DNA of 8,104 bases from the NCBI GenBank assembly GCA_027490485.1, contig JAIXYA010000035.1:1-8104 (forward strand). Direction: 5' to 3'. Below the pieces are notes generated by a model that was not told the DNA's origin, did no database searches, and worked only from the letters and a program-made list of their open reading frames with translations. The stretch is from Comamonadaceae bacterium. Its GTDB lineage: Bacteria; Pseudomonadota; Gammaproteobacteria; Burkholderiales; Burkholderiaceae_C. Made by a program: the position numbers and the translations under genes. Of the stretch, positions 1-7,111 are shown piece after piece (the first letter of the stretch is position 1; every line of letters begins with the position of its first letter).

Positions 1-1
1 A

Positions 2-787
2 AATTTTTGCGCAGCCACTTGGCAATCAACCTACGAGGTATTGCAGAAATATGGTTTTCGCGTCATCGTGCCGGATCAAATCGGGTTTTGCAAATCCAGC
101 AAGCCTGCGGCTTACCAATACAGTTTTCAGCAGCTCGCGCACAACACCCATGCCTTGTTGAGTTCATTGGGAATATCGCAAGCCACTGTGATCGGCCATT
201 CCACAGGCGGCATGTTGGCCACACGCTATGCCTTGATGTTTCCGCAGTCGGTCAAACAACTGGTCATGGTCAACCCCATTGGTCTAGAGGACTGGAAGGC
301 CATGGGCGTGCCAAGCCTCACCATTGACCAGTGGTACCAACGGGAACTTCAAGTCACTGATGAACGTATTCGCAACTATGAGCGTATTACCTATTATGTG
401 AATGAATGGAAACCCGAGTACGAACCTTGGGTGCAAATGATTGCGGGCATGTTTCGTGGGCCTGACAAGCAAACTGTGGCGTGGCATTCGGCTTTGATCT
501 ACGACATGATCTTCAACCAACCCGTGGTTTACGAGTTTCCTTTGCTCAAAGTACCGACATTGCTGATGATGGGTGAAAAAGACAACACCGCCATTGGCAA
601 GGACTTGGTGTCTCCCGAGATCAAAGCTCAAATGGGTCTGTACCCCGAGTTGGCAAGACGCACAGCCAAGGCCATACCCGGCGCTCAATTGATACTGTTT
701 CCTGACTTGGGTCATGCGCCGCAAATGCAAAACCCTCAGCGCTTTCACACGGCTTTGGTGAACAGTTTGTTGGCTTTGGCAGACTAA
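2..787 (+). CDS. Alpha/beta hydrolase, 5'-truncated by the window edge
   Basis: The reading frame is open from base 2, so this is the C-terminal 261 residues of a gene starting left of the window; a TTG at 41 is internal, because recognisable family sequence (NFCAATW) precedes it. The fold signatures are clear: an APDQIGFG-like loop (PDQIGFCKSSKP), the nucleophile elbow GHSTGG with Ser at fragment residue 67 (codon 200-202), the acid in GEKDNTA (Asp about 194) and the catalytic His in DLGHAPQMQ (about 238). A cap region lies between, roughly residues 100-170 (IDQWYQREL, YYVNEWKPEYEPW, SALIYDMIF). Family knowledge: a Ser-Asp-His hydrolase of esterase, C-C hydrolase or non-haem haloperoxidase-like type. 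The Ser nucleophile argues against a classical epoxide hydrolase or haloalkane dehalogenase, which use Asp. It converges on the SDR-fold gene with 1 nt between stop codons. The substrate cannot be assigned. Confidence 0.93.
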   Translation, partial: NFCAATWQSTYEVLQKYGFRVIVPDQIGFCKSSKPAAYQYSFQQLAHNTHALLSSLGISQATVIGHSTGGMLATRYALMFPQSVKQLVMVNPIGLEDWKAMGVPSLTIDQWYQRELQVTDERIRNYERITYYVNEWKPEYEPWVQMIAGMFRGPDKQTVAWHSALIYDMIFNQPVVYEFPLLKVPTLLMMGEKDNTAIGKDLVSPEIKAQMGLYPELARRTAKAIPGAQLILFPDLGHAPQMQNPQRFHTALVNSLLALAD

Positions 788-788
788 C

Positions 789-1469
789 TCAGCGCTGAAC
801 CCAACCACCACACACGGGGAATACCTGACCCACAAAGCAATTCGCTTTGTCTGAACACAGGTAGGCCGCAAATTCTGCGTCTTCTTCTGCCCTCACCAAT
901 CGCCCTAAAGGGACTTCACGTTGAAGTCGCTCCACAAACCTAGAGTTGGCCTGAACTTCTGGTGGAAAGTAGGTGGGGTTCTCAACAAAATTTTGGGCAA
1001 TCGCATTGACTTGGATGTTCAAAGCAGCCAACTCCACGCCCACCGCCTGCACCCACGCCAGTTGCGCACCACGCGCTGCGCTGTAACTTGAGGCTCGTTT
1101 CATACCGCGCAATGCACTGGCACTGCCCATGACCAAGAACTTTCCGCGCCCACGCGATTGCATTTGTGGCACCACCTCGCGCAACAACCTAGGCAAGGGG
1201 TGAACCATCACATCAAACACCTTGGACCACTCTGCGTCTTGCACCTCGGTTGCCAGTGTGGAGGGCGCAGTCATGGCCAAATTGGCGACCAAGACATCGA
1301 TATGCCCATGGCTTTGCACCAGTTCGCGTGGCGCATCAGGGTGGTGCAGTTCTCTGCTGTCGGCCAACACAGTCGCACCATGCGAGGAAAGCACTTGGCA
1401 TAAAGCCGGGCCCATGAAATCTTCTGCTTGGGTGACAACGATTCTCAAACCCTGTAACAAGCCACGCAT
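789..1469 (-). CDS. SDR-fold protein with halohydrin dehalogenase (HheB-like) signatures
   Basis: This 226-residue Rossmann-fold protein belongs to the SDR superfamily (NAN motif equivalent DVLVAN 58-63, C-terminal GQVFPVCGGW). It lacks the NAD(P)-binding TGxxxGxG loop; the site instead reads T13-QAED-F18-M-G20, matching the halohydrin dehalogenase signature T-X4-F-X-G. The catalytic set is Ser116, Tyr129 and Arg133 (S-X12-Y-X3-R), with Arg replacing the usual SDR Lys. The segment IAQNFVENPTYFPPE (157-171) sits where these enzymes form their halide pocket. Known enzymes of this type turn vicinal halohydrins into epoxides plus halide, and open epoxides with azide, cyanide or nitrite, without nicotinamide cofactor. 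Length and blocks such as GHIDVLVAN, VHPL and VPLGRL resemble B-type enzymes as I recall them. The start ATG lies 9 nt after the DUF6172-like stop, with a weak GAGTAGG 8 nt upstream, so it is probably the last gene of that operon. Catalytic activity is inferred; an unusual oxidoreductase-like SDR remains possible. Confidence 0.85.
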   Translation of the reverse strand: MRGLLQGLRIVVTQAEDFMGPALCQVLSSHGATVLADSRELHHPDAPRELVQSHGHIDVLVANLAMTAPSTLATEVQDAEWSKVFDVMVHPLPRLLREVVPQMQSRGRGKFLVMGSASALRGMKRASSYSAARGAQLAWVQAVGVELAALNIQVNAIAQNFVENPTYFPPEVQANSRFVERLQREVPLGRLVRAEEDAEFAAYLCSDKANCFVGQVFPVCGGWVQR

Positions 1470-1478
1470 AGACAGTAC

Positions 1479-1814
1479 CTACTCGGGTAAATCGTCTTCA
1501 GGGTGCTCATCCACCAAAGGGATGAGGTCTGGCTTGGGGGTACGCTTGCCGTGCTTGGCCAAAATTTCAACGTAAACAGACGTGGCCTGTGCTTTGGCCA
1601 ATGCGTCAATCGCAGCAATCAGGGCAGACAGATGAACCACTTCGGCATCCGCCGCTTGCAAGCCGCACTTGCAGTCAAAGTCCCAAAAATCGATACCTTC
1701 AGGTAAATCTCGCCTGCGTTCACGCTTGATGTATTTGCGTACCTCGTGTTTCACCGCATCAAGCACCCGATCAGGGTGGCGGCCATCTATCTGCAGTGGG
1801 AAATTTTTTCGCAT
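1479..1814 (-). CDS. DUF6172-like small conserved protein
   Basis: A 111-residue soluble protein without signal peptide or membrane segment. The N-terminus MRKNFPLQIDGRHPDR, followed by a basic helix (VKHEVRKYIKRERRR, 21-35), an aromatic-acidic stretch (FWDFDCKCG, 43-51) with a Cys-x-Cys pair, and YVEILAKHGKR (81-91), matches my recollection of the uncharacterised DUF6172 family found in betaproteobacteria. The C-terminal 20 residues are Pro- and acid-rich and probably disordered. It lies 7 nt downstream of the methyltransferase stop and 9 nt upstream of the SDR-fold gene, so it is presumably co-transcribed and perhaps translationally coupled. No strong Shine-Dalgarno precedes its ATG. Function is unknown; the basic helix and the CxC pair would fit nucleic-acid or metal binding, but nothing here proves either. 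Confidence 0.82.
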   Translation of the reverse strand: MRKNFPLQIDGRHPDRVLDAVKHEVRKYIKRERRRDLPEGIDFWDFDCKCGLQAADAEVVHLSALIAAIDALAKAQATSVYVEILAKHGKRTPKPDLIPLVDEHPEDDLPE

Positions 1815-1821
1815 GGTCAGA

Positions 1822-2931
1822 TTATGCGGCCCGCACTCCTAAGCGCCACAGGGACGTCACCTCTTGGGTTCGAGCTGCATGCAATGCGTCTGTACGGTCT
1901 TGAACCTTGGCGTGGCTGGGTCGAATGTCTTCTCGCCCTAGAACCTGCAAGCCCCCCGCTTCTATCCATTGCAGCAACTGCTCGCGAGAGCGCAGCTGCA
2001 GATGCTCAGCCAAATCTGACACGACCAGCCAAGCCTCGCCGCCTAGGGACAAGTGCGCCGCGACACCCGATAAAAAAGTACGCAACATCCGACTGTCGGG
2101 GTCATAAATGGCTTGCTCCAACAGTGAGGTGGCTTTGCCCGGCAACCAAGGCGGGTTGCACACAATCAAATTCGCTTGGCCCTGGGGAAACACATCGGTC
2201 ATTTGGAACTGCGCCCTTGAGGACAAATCCAATCGCTGCAAATTGTCTTTCGCACACTGCAAGGCGACTTCGCTGCTGTCGGTAGCGATAACGTTTTTGA
2301 CGCCGCGCATCAGCAACAAAGCCGCAATCACACCAGTGCCCGTTCCAACGTCAAAAGCCAGATCAACCGAAGGCAGAGTTGCCGTGGCAATCAGATCAAG
2401 GTACTCACTTCGCACAGGCGCAAACACCCCATAGCGCGGATGAATGAAAAAACCGCCCTCGCTCAAGGCCTTGACAGCAATCCCTTTGCGCTGCCACTCG
2501 TAGGCGCTGACAACACCTAGCAATTCACGCAAAGACAGCACCCGCGCTTGGCCCCTTGCCTCGCCCCAAGCACTGCGCAAAGCGTCGCGTACATCAGGCG
2601 CACGACGTAAATTAATGCGGTAGTCGCCCTCGACTTGCAATAGCAACATGGACAAAATTCGTGAACGCTGTGCCTGCGCCATGCGGTAAGCATGAAAGGC
2701 TTGCGGCATAGCGAGACTGCTTGACTTGACCGTGGATGTGCGACTGACGCGACGCGTCAAAGCTTGCAGCAATTGACGCGCTTGCTGAAAGTCACCTTGC
2801 CAAAACAGGGCAGTCCCCGCACAGGCTAAGCGGTAGGCCGTGTCAGCGCTGCAGCTGTCATTGACCATTTCGATGCGCTTGGGCACGGAAGCACCACTGG
2901 CTGAATACCAGCGGTCTTGCAGTGCTTTCAT
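1822..2931 (-). CDS. Class I SAM-dependent methyltransferase (NPPW type)
   Basis: This is a 369-residue protein if started at the ATG at 2931 (MKALQDRWYS), 7 nt after the oxoprolinase stop. The frame stays open to an ATG at 3042, but that adds 37 unconvincing residues overlapping the conserved oxoprolinase C-terminus, so I prefer 2931. The catalytic domain covers about residues 160-310: SAM motif I is DVGTGTGVIA (194-203), the ribose-binding acidic region is VIATDSSEVAL (214-224), TDVF (245-248) follows, and motif IV is NPPW (259-262). NPPW/NPPY is typical of enzymes that methylate exocyclic or side-chain amino nitrogens (HemK/PrmC and RsmC/RlmG-like groups). The block PRYGVFAPVRSEY (165-177) precedes the domain as in PrmC-like enzymes. 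The N-terminal 150 residues are helical and alanine/arginine-rich, and could form a substrate-binding domain. The substrate (rRNA, protein or small molecule) cannot be read from sequence. Cytoplasmic. Confidence 0.88.
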   Translation of the reverse strand: MKALQDRWYSASGASVPKRIEMVNDSCSADTAYRLACAGTALFWQGDFQQARQLLQALTRRVSRTSTVKSSSLAMPQAFHAYRMAQAQRSRILSMLLLQVEGDYRINLRRAPDVRDALRSAWGEARGQARVLSLRELLGVVSAYEWQRKGIAVKALSEGGFFIHPRYGVFAPVRSEYLDLIATATLPSVDLAFDVGTGTGVIAALLLMRGVKNVIATDSSEVALQCAKDNLQRLDLSSRAQFQMTDVFPQGQANLIVCNPPWLPGKATSLLEQAIYDPDSRMLRTFLSGVAAHLSLGGEAWLVVSDLAEHLQLRSREQLLQWIEAGGLQVLGREDIRPSHAKVQDRTDALHAARTQEVTSLWRLGVRAA

Positions 2932-2938
2932 ATCGGTT

Positions 2939-5900
2939 TCAAGTACCAAGGTAGGCGCCGCCCCCAGGGGTATGGATTTCAAACACATCCCCGACTTGCA
3001 TTTGTACTTGGTCAATGTGACCAAGCATGAGCACCTCACCATTGGCCTTGACGACCCGGTTCACCCCAGGTGAGCCAGCCAACCCACCTGCCAATCCAAA
3101 CGCGGGGTAAGTGCGGCCGTTGGACAAAATACCTGCGGTCATGGGCTCTAAAAATTCAATTCGACGAATACCGCCTGCGCCACCTGCAAACTTTCCTTGG
3201 CCGCCGGAGCCTTCGCGCAAACGGTAGGAGAGCAAACGCACGGGAAAGCGAAACTCCAACACTTCCGGGTCGGTCAAACGAGAATTCGTCATATGGGTTT
3301 GCACCACATCGGTTCCCTTGAAACCACCCACCACCTCACCACTGCTGTTGAACACAGGTCCTGCGCCACTTCCGCCTGAAATGGTTTCGTAGTATTGGTG
3401 AGTGGCATTTCCAAACGTGAAATTGTTCATGGTGGGTTGACTGCCCGCCATCACACCCAAGGCACCATACAAGGCATTGGTGATGCAAGTGGAGGTCTCA
3501 ACATTGCCAGCAACCACTGAGGCAGGCGGCAAAGGGTTGAGCATGGACCCCTCTGGGATGATGACCTGAATAGGCTTTAAACACCCTGCATTCAAAGGAA
3601 TGTCGTCTTCCACCAAGGTGCGAAACACATACAACACAGCCGCCATGCACACGGCGCGGGGCGCATTGAAGTTATTGCTTTGTTGTGCTGAAGTGCCGGT
3701 GAAGTCCACCACCGCACTTCGCGCTTGGGCATCAATGCTGACGCTGACCTTGATGCACGCACCGTTATCTAGGGGAAAGTCAAAACTGTGGCGGGTCACG
3801 TCACCAAAACGTTTTGCCAAGCGGGTAATGGCCCGTCTGACAGACTCTTCGGCGTTGTCCTGTACATGCTGCATATAGGCTTGCACAGTGGGCAATCCGT
3901 AGTGCGCCACCATGCGGCGCAACTCTTGCGCCCCTTTTTCATTGGCTGCGATTTGGGCTTTCAAGTCTGCGATGTTTTGCGCAGGGTTGCGACTGGGGTG
4001 GGCCCCACTTTGCAGCAAGGCCAACATGGGCGCTTCACGCAGCACACCCTTTTCCACCAATTTGAAATTTTGGATTTGCACACCCTCTTCATCGATGGTG
4101 GTGGAAAACGGTGGCATGGAGCCTGGTGAGACGCCACCAATGTCTGCATGGTGTCCGCGAGACCCCACATAAAAGTCGGGTTCAGGCGCATCGCCCAAGT
4201 AAACCGGCGTGATGACGGTCACATCAGGCAAATGCGTTCCACCGTGGTAAGGGTCGTTCAACACATACACGTCCCCTGCTTGCATACGCCCTGCGTTGTC
4301 ACGAATCACCGTCTTGATACTCTCGCCCATGGAGCCCAGGTGCACAGGCATATGGGGGGCGTTGGCAATCAGCTCGCCTTCTTGATTAAAGATGGCGCAT
4401 GAAAAATCGAGACGCTCCTTGATGTTCACCGAGTGCGCTGTGTTTTGCAACTGCAAGCCCATTTGTTCAGCGATGTTCATGAAGAGGTTATTAAAGACCT
4501 CTAATTGAATCGGGTCCACCGAGGTACCAGCGGCAGGTTGTGCCATGCGTGGGGACATGCGCAGCAAAACCAAATGGTTTAAGGCCGTCAACTTGGCTTG
4601 CCAGCCAGGTTCGATGACGGTGGTGGCATGGCGTTCGACCACCACAGCTGGACCCATAACGCTATCACCAGCTTGCATGTCTTCACGACGAACCAAGGCC
4701 GATTCTTGCCAAGCCCCATGCAAATACATTCGGGTCCATGTGTGTGGCGGCATAGCGCGCAAAGGTGCCAGTGGCAGCATGAGTTCTGGGGTTTGCTCGC
4801 CTGCCAATATGACTTCCACCGACACCGCCTCAACCACCAGCGCCTTATTCGGCATGACAAACGCAAAGCGGCGCAAATACGCGGCCTCAAACGCTGCCTT
4901 CACCTCGGCCACGCTCCCCATGGCAACCACCAAAGGCGAGTCACTGCCTGCGTAACGCAGATGCACACGTTCATGGGTTTGCAAGTCACCACCACCGGTG
5001 ATGTGGGAACGTAAGGTCGCTTGGGCTTGCGAGGATAAATGGGTCAAAGTGGCTTGTAATTGAGGCCACACAGATGCATCCAAGGTCTGCTCAATGGCTT
5101 GCTCTTTGATCAGACTTTGCGATGCCAAGCCCATGCCATACGCCGATAAGACACCCGCCATAGGGTGGATCAAAATTTTCGACATCCCCAGTGCATCAGC
5201 CACCGCACAGGCATGCTGCCCCCCTGCACCCCCAAAACATTGCAAGGTATAGCCAGTGACGTCATAGCCCCTGGCCACCGAAATTTTTTGTACCGCATGT
5301 GCCATTTGCTGCACAGCGATATGCACAAAACCTTCGGCAACTTCTTCGGGTGTTTTGTTCGATAACTGGGCAAGATGTGCAAAGCCTTGCTCCACCACTT
5401 GCGCATCCAAAGTTTGATTGCCCTCAGGACCAAACACGGCGGGAAAATAGGCGGCCTGCAATTTACCCAACTGTAAATTTGCATCCGTCACGGTCAAGGG
5501 TCCGCCACGCCGGTAGCAAGCGGGTCCTGGGTCTGCGCCTGCGCTTTGAGGTCCCACCCGAAAACGTGAACCGTCAAATTGCAGCAGCGACCCGCCACCC
5601 GCAGCCACCGTGTGAATGTGCAACATGGGGGCTCGCAAGCGAACACCCGCCACCTGGGTATCGAACTCTCTCTCCAGCTCACCTGCGTAATGGCTGACAT
5701 CGGTAGACGTGCCACCCATGTCGAAACCAATGACACGCACCTTGCCTTCCAATCCATCCCCATGGGCAAAAGCTGCTTCAGCAGTTCTTGCCATGCCCAC
5801 GATGCCACCAGCCGGTCCAGACAGAATCGCATCTTTGCCTTGAAAAGCTTGGGCGTCTACCAAGCCGCCCGAAGATTGCATGAACAAGAGCGGCACCCCT

Positions 5901-6607
5901 GGCAGCTGCTGCGCCAACTGGTCCACATAGCGACGCAATATGGGCGACAAATACGCGTCAACCACGGTGGTGTCGCCACGGCTGACCATCTTCATCAGGG
6001 GACTGGTTTGGTGCGAGGTACTGATTTGGGTGAACCCAATATCCTTGGCCAAAGCTGCAGCTTGTTGCTCATGCTCGCTGTAACGGTAGCCATGCAAAAA
6101 AACCATCGCCACTGAACGCAAGCCCCTGTCATAGGCGGCAGACAAGCCCAAGCGCAGCGCTGCTTGGTCCAGCACTTGAACCACCTCACCATGAGCGCCC
6201 ATGCGCTCATCAGCCTCTAAGACTTCGCTGTAGAGCATCTCGGGCAAGAGGATATGTCGGTCAAACAAGCGAGGGCGGTTTTGGTAGGCAATGCGAAGTA
6301 CGTCACGAAAACCTCGGGTGGTGACCAACAACGTGGGCTCACCTTTACGCTCAAGCAAGGCGTTGGTCGCCACAGTGGTGCCCATGCGTACACAGGCAAT
6401 GCGCTCAGCCGGTACGGCTTCATGGGCCTGCAAGCCCAGCAACTCGCGTATCCCTTGCACCGCAGCATCCGCGTACATCTGCGGGTTTTGGCTCAGTAGT
6501 TTGTGGGTGTGCAATTCCCCCACAGGATCTCGCGCCACGATGTCCGTGAAGGTGCCGCCACGGTCAATCCAAAATTGCCAGCGCTGATCAACTTGATTAA
6601 CTTGCAT
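2939..6607 (-). CDS. 5-oxoprolinase / hydantoinase A-B fusion protein
   Basis: A 1222-residue HyuA-HyuB fusion, close to the usual length of single-chain 5-oxoprolinases such as eukaryotic OPLAH. The HyuA half (about 10-690) has the actin-like ATPase phosphate loops DRGGTFTD (15-22) and FDMGGTSTD (295-303), the segment [15 protein letters not shown] (75-89), SGPAGG (263-268) and [16 protein letters not shown] (355-370). The HyuB half (about 698-1222) has [10 protein letters not shown] (698-707), [12 protein letters not shown] (784-795), [10 protein letters not shown] (816-825) and a Gly-rich C-terminus ([10 protein letters not shown]). Known family reaction: ATP-dependent opening of 5-oxo-L-proline (pyroglutamate) to L-glutamate, a glutathione-cycle and pyroglutamate salvage step in the cytoplasm; relatives cleave N-methylhydantoin. 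Full-length fusion and motif content favour 5-oxoprolinase, but the substrate is not proven. All motifs are intact, with no frameshift. It is the first gene of the minus-strand block, starting at ATG 6607 without a strong Shine-Dalgarno; the methyltransferase starts 7 nt after its stop. Confidence 0.95.
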   Translation of the reverse strand: MQVNQVDQRWQFWIDRGGTFTDIVARDPVGELHTHKLLSQNPQMYADAAVQGIRELLGLQAHEAVPAERIACVRMGTTVATNALLERKGEPTLLVTTRGFRDVLRIAYQNRPRLFDRHILLPEMLYSEVLEADERMGAHGEVVQVLDQAALRLGLSAAYDRGLRSVAMVFLHGYRYSEHEQQAAALAKDIGFTQISTSHQTSPLMKMVSRGDTTVVDAYLSPILRRYVDQLAQQLPGVPLLFMQSSGGLVDAQAFQGKDAILSGPAGGIVGMARTAEAAFAHGDGLEGKVRVIGFDMGGTSTDVSHYAGELEREFDTQVAGVRLRAPMLHIHTVAAGGGSLLQFDGSRFRVGPQSAGADPGPACYRRGGPLTVTDANLQLGKLQAAYFPAVFGPEGNQTLDAQVVEQGFAHLAQLSNKTPEEVAEGFVHIAVQQMAHAVQKISVARGYDVTGYTLQCFGGAGGQHACAVADALGMSKILIHPMAGVLSAYGMGLASQSLIKEQAIEQTLDASVWPQLQATLTHLSSQAQATLRSHITGGGDLQTHERVHLRYAGSDSPLVVAMGSVAEVKAAFEAAYLRRFAFVMPNKALVVEAVSVEVILAGEQTPELMLPLAPLRAMPPHTWTRMYLHGAWQESALVRREDMQAGDSVMGPAVVVERHATTVIEPGWQAKLTALNHLVLLRMSPRMAQPAAGTSVDPIQLEVFNNLFMNIAEQMGLQLQNTAHSVNIKERLDFSCAIFNQEGELIANAPHMPVHLGSMGESIKTVIRDNAGRMQAGDVYVLNDPYHGGTHLPDVTVITPVYLGDAPEPDFYVGSRGHHADIGGVSPGSMPPFSTTIDEEGVQIQNFKLVEKGVLREAPMLALLQSGAHPSRNPAQNIADLKAQIAANEKGAQELRRMVAHYGLPTVQAYMQHVQDNAEESVRRAITRLAKRFGDVTRHSFDFPLDNGACIKVSVSIDAQARSAVVDFTGTSAQQSNNFNAPRAVCMAAVLYVFRTLVEDDIPLNAGCLKPIQVIIPEGSMLNPLPPASVVAGNVETSTCITNALYGALGVMAGSQPTMNNFTFGNATHQYYETISGGSGAGPVFNSSGEVVGGFKGTDVVQTHMTNSRLTDPEVLEFRFPVRLLSYRLREGSGGQGKFAGGAGGIRRIEFLEPMTAGILSNGRTYPAFGLAGGLAGSPGVNRVVKANGEVLMLGHIDQVQMQVGDVFEIHTPGGGAYLGT

Positions 6608-6696
6608 ATAGAAAATTAAACCACGCTTTGCCTGCGACGGTTTGGCTCAGCTCCACATAGATTGATAATGCGGCATCTGTATCCCTCAAACACCTT
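6608..6696. promoter_or_regulatory. Divergent promoter region between oxoprolinase operon and crcB
   Basis: This 89-bp region is the only place in the window where two genes start back to back, so it should contain promoters for both directions. On the + strand the best sigma-70-like pair is TTGGCT (6642-6647), a 16-bp spacer, and GATAAT (6664-6669). On the minus strand TTGAGG (6684-6689) and TATCAA (6662-6667) are also 16 bp apart. The two candidate -10 boxes overlap, which would make transcription mutually exclusive if both are real. Each match is partial. I see no fluoride-riboswitch motif and no convincing operator. Confidence 0.4.
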
Positions 6697-7074
6697 ATGA
6701 GTGCTGTCATCGCCATTTGTATCGGAGCCTGCGCAGGCGCTTTGGCGCGCTGGCAACTTGGGCTTATGTTCAATGTTGGCGGCACTCTGCCTTGGGGAAC
6801 GCTTTACGCCAACTTGATCGGCGGCTACCTCATTGGTGTGTGCGTTGCGGTGTTTCAAGCTTTGCCCGACCTAGACCCTGCCTGGCGACTGCTGCTGATC
6901 ACGGGTTTCTTGGGTGCGCTCACCACTTTTTCTTCTTTCAGTGCCGAGGTGCTTGCCATGCTGATGCAGTCGCGTTTTGTGTTGGCATTGATGACCGCAG
7001 GTTTGCACTTGATCGGCTCTTTGCTCTTGACGCTTGCCGGCATCAAGACGGTGGGTTTGCTACTGTCTCGGTAA
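6697..7074 (+). CDS. crcB: CrcB/Fluc fluoride ion channel
   Basis: A 125-residue, four-helix membrane protein of normal CrcB/Fluc length. Hydrophobic segments lie at about residues 3-24, 33-54, 64-90 and 94-122. Family hallmarks are present: GACAGALARW (10-19) in helix 1, GTLYANLIGGYLIG (34-47) with the conserved Asn39 in helix 2, and GFLGALTTFSSFSAE (70-84) in the broken helix 3. Phe78 and Phe81 would be the fluoride-coordinating phenylalanine box, and the TTFSS break is where the central Na+ binds in Fluc structures. Known role: a dual-topology dimer in the inner membrane that lets cytoplasmic fluoride leak out, protecting enolase and pyrophosphatase. The ATG at 6697 is chosen because it begins directly before helix 1; its Shine-Dalgarno is poor. 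It is divergent from the oxoprolinase gene and 37 bp upstream of the regulator gene. Confidence 0.96.
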   Translation: MSAVIAICIGACAGALARWQLGLMFNVGGTLPWGTLYANLIGGYLIGVCVAVFQALPDLDPAWRLLLITGFLGALTTFSSFSAEVLAMLMQSRFVLALMTAGLHLIGSLLLTLAGIKTVGLLLSR

Positions 7075-7111
7075 GCCCTCTGTCAGCCATGTCACACACA
7101 GTTCTTACCTC

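Noticed and set aside
2..787. Epoxide hydrolase or haloalkane dehalogenase assignment for the first gene
   Set aside because: Both need an Asp nucleophile; here the elbow is GHSTGG with Ser.
789..798. Perfect 10-bp palindrome TCAGCGCTGA covering the SDR-fold gene's stop codon between the convergent genes
   Set aside because: The stem is too short, has no loop and no T-tract, so it does not qualify as a bidirectional terminator; part of it is coding.
284..871. Long open frame antisense to the alpha/beta hydrolase
   Set aside because: Its sequence lacks family features and the opposite strand encodes a clear hydrolase with a complete catalytic triad; it is a codon-bias shadow.
2932..3042. 37-residue N-terminal extension of the methyltransferase from an ATG at 3042
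   Set aside because: It overlaps the conserved Gly-rich end of the oxoprolinase, looks unlike a protein domain, and the ATG at 2931 gives normal operon spacing.
5579..6115. 178-codon open frame antisense to the HyuA half of the oxoprolinase
   Set aside because: No recognisable motifs, and the sense strand is conserved throughout.
6608..6696. Possible fluoride riboswitch upstream of crcB
   Set aside because: The conserved aptamer segments (GGNGATGG-like start and CTGATGA...GCC core) are not found on either strand.
7070..7109. Inverted repeat GGTAAG/CTTACC flanking the crcB-regulator gap
   Set aside because: Only 6 bp with a 28-base loop and no T-run; likely chance and not a terminator.
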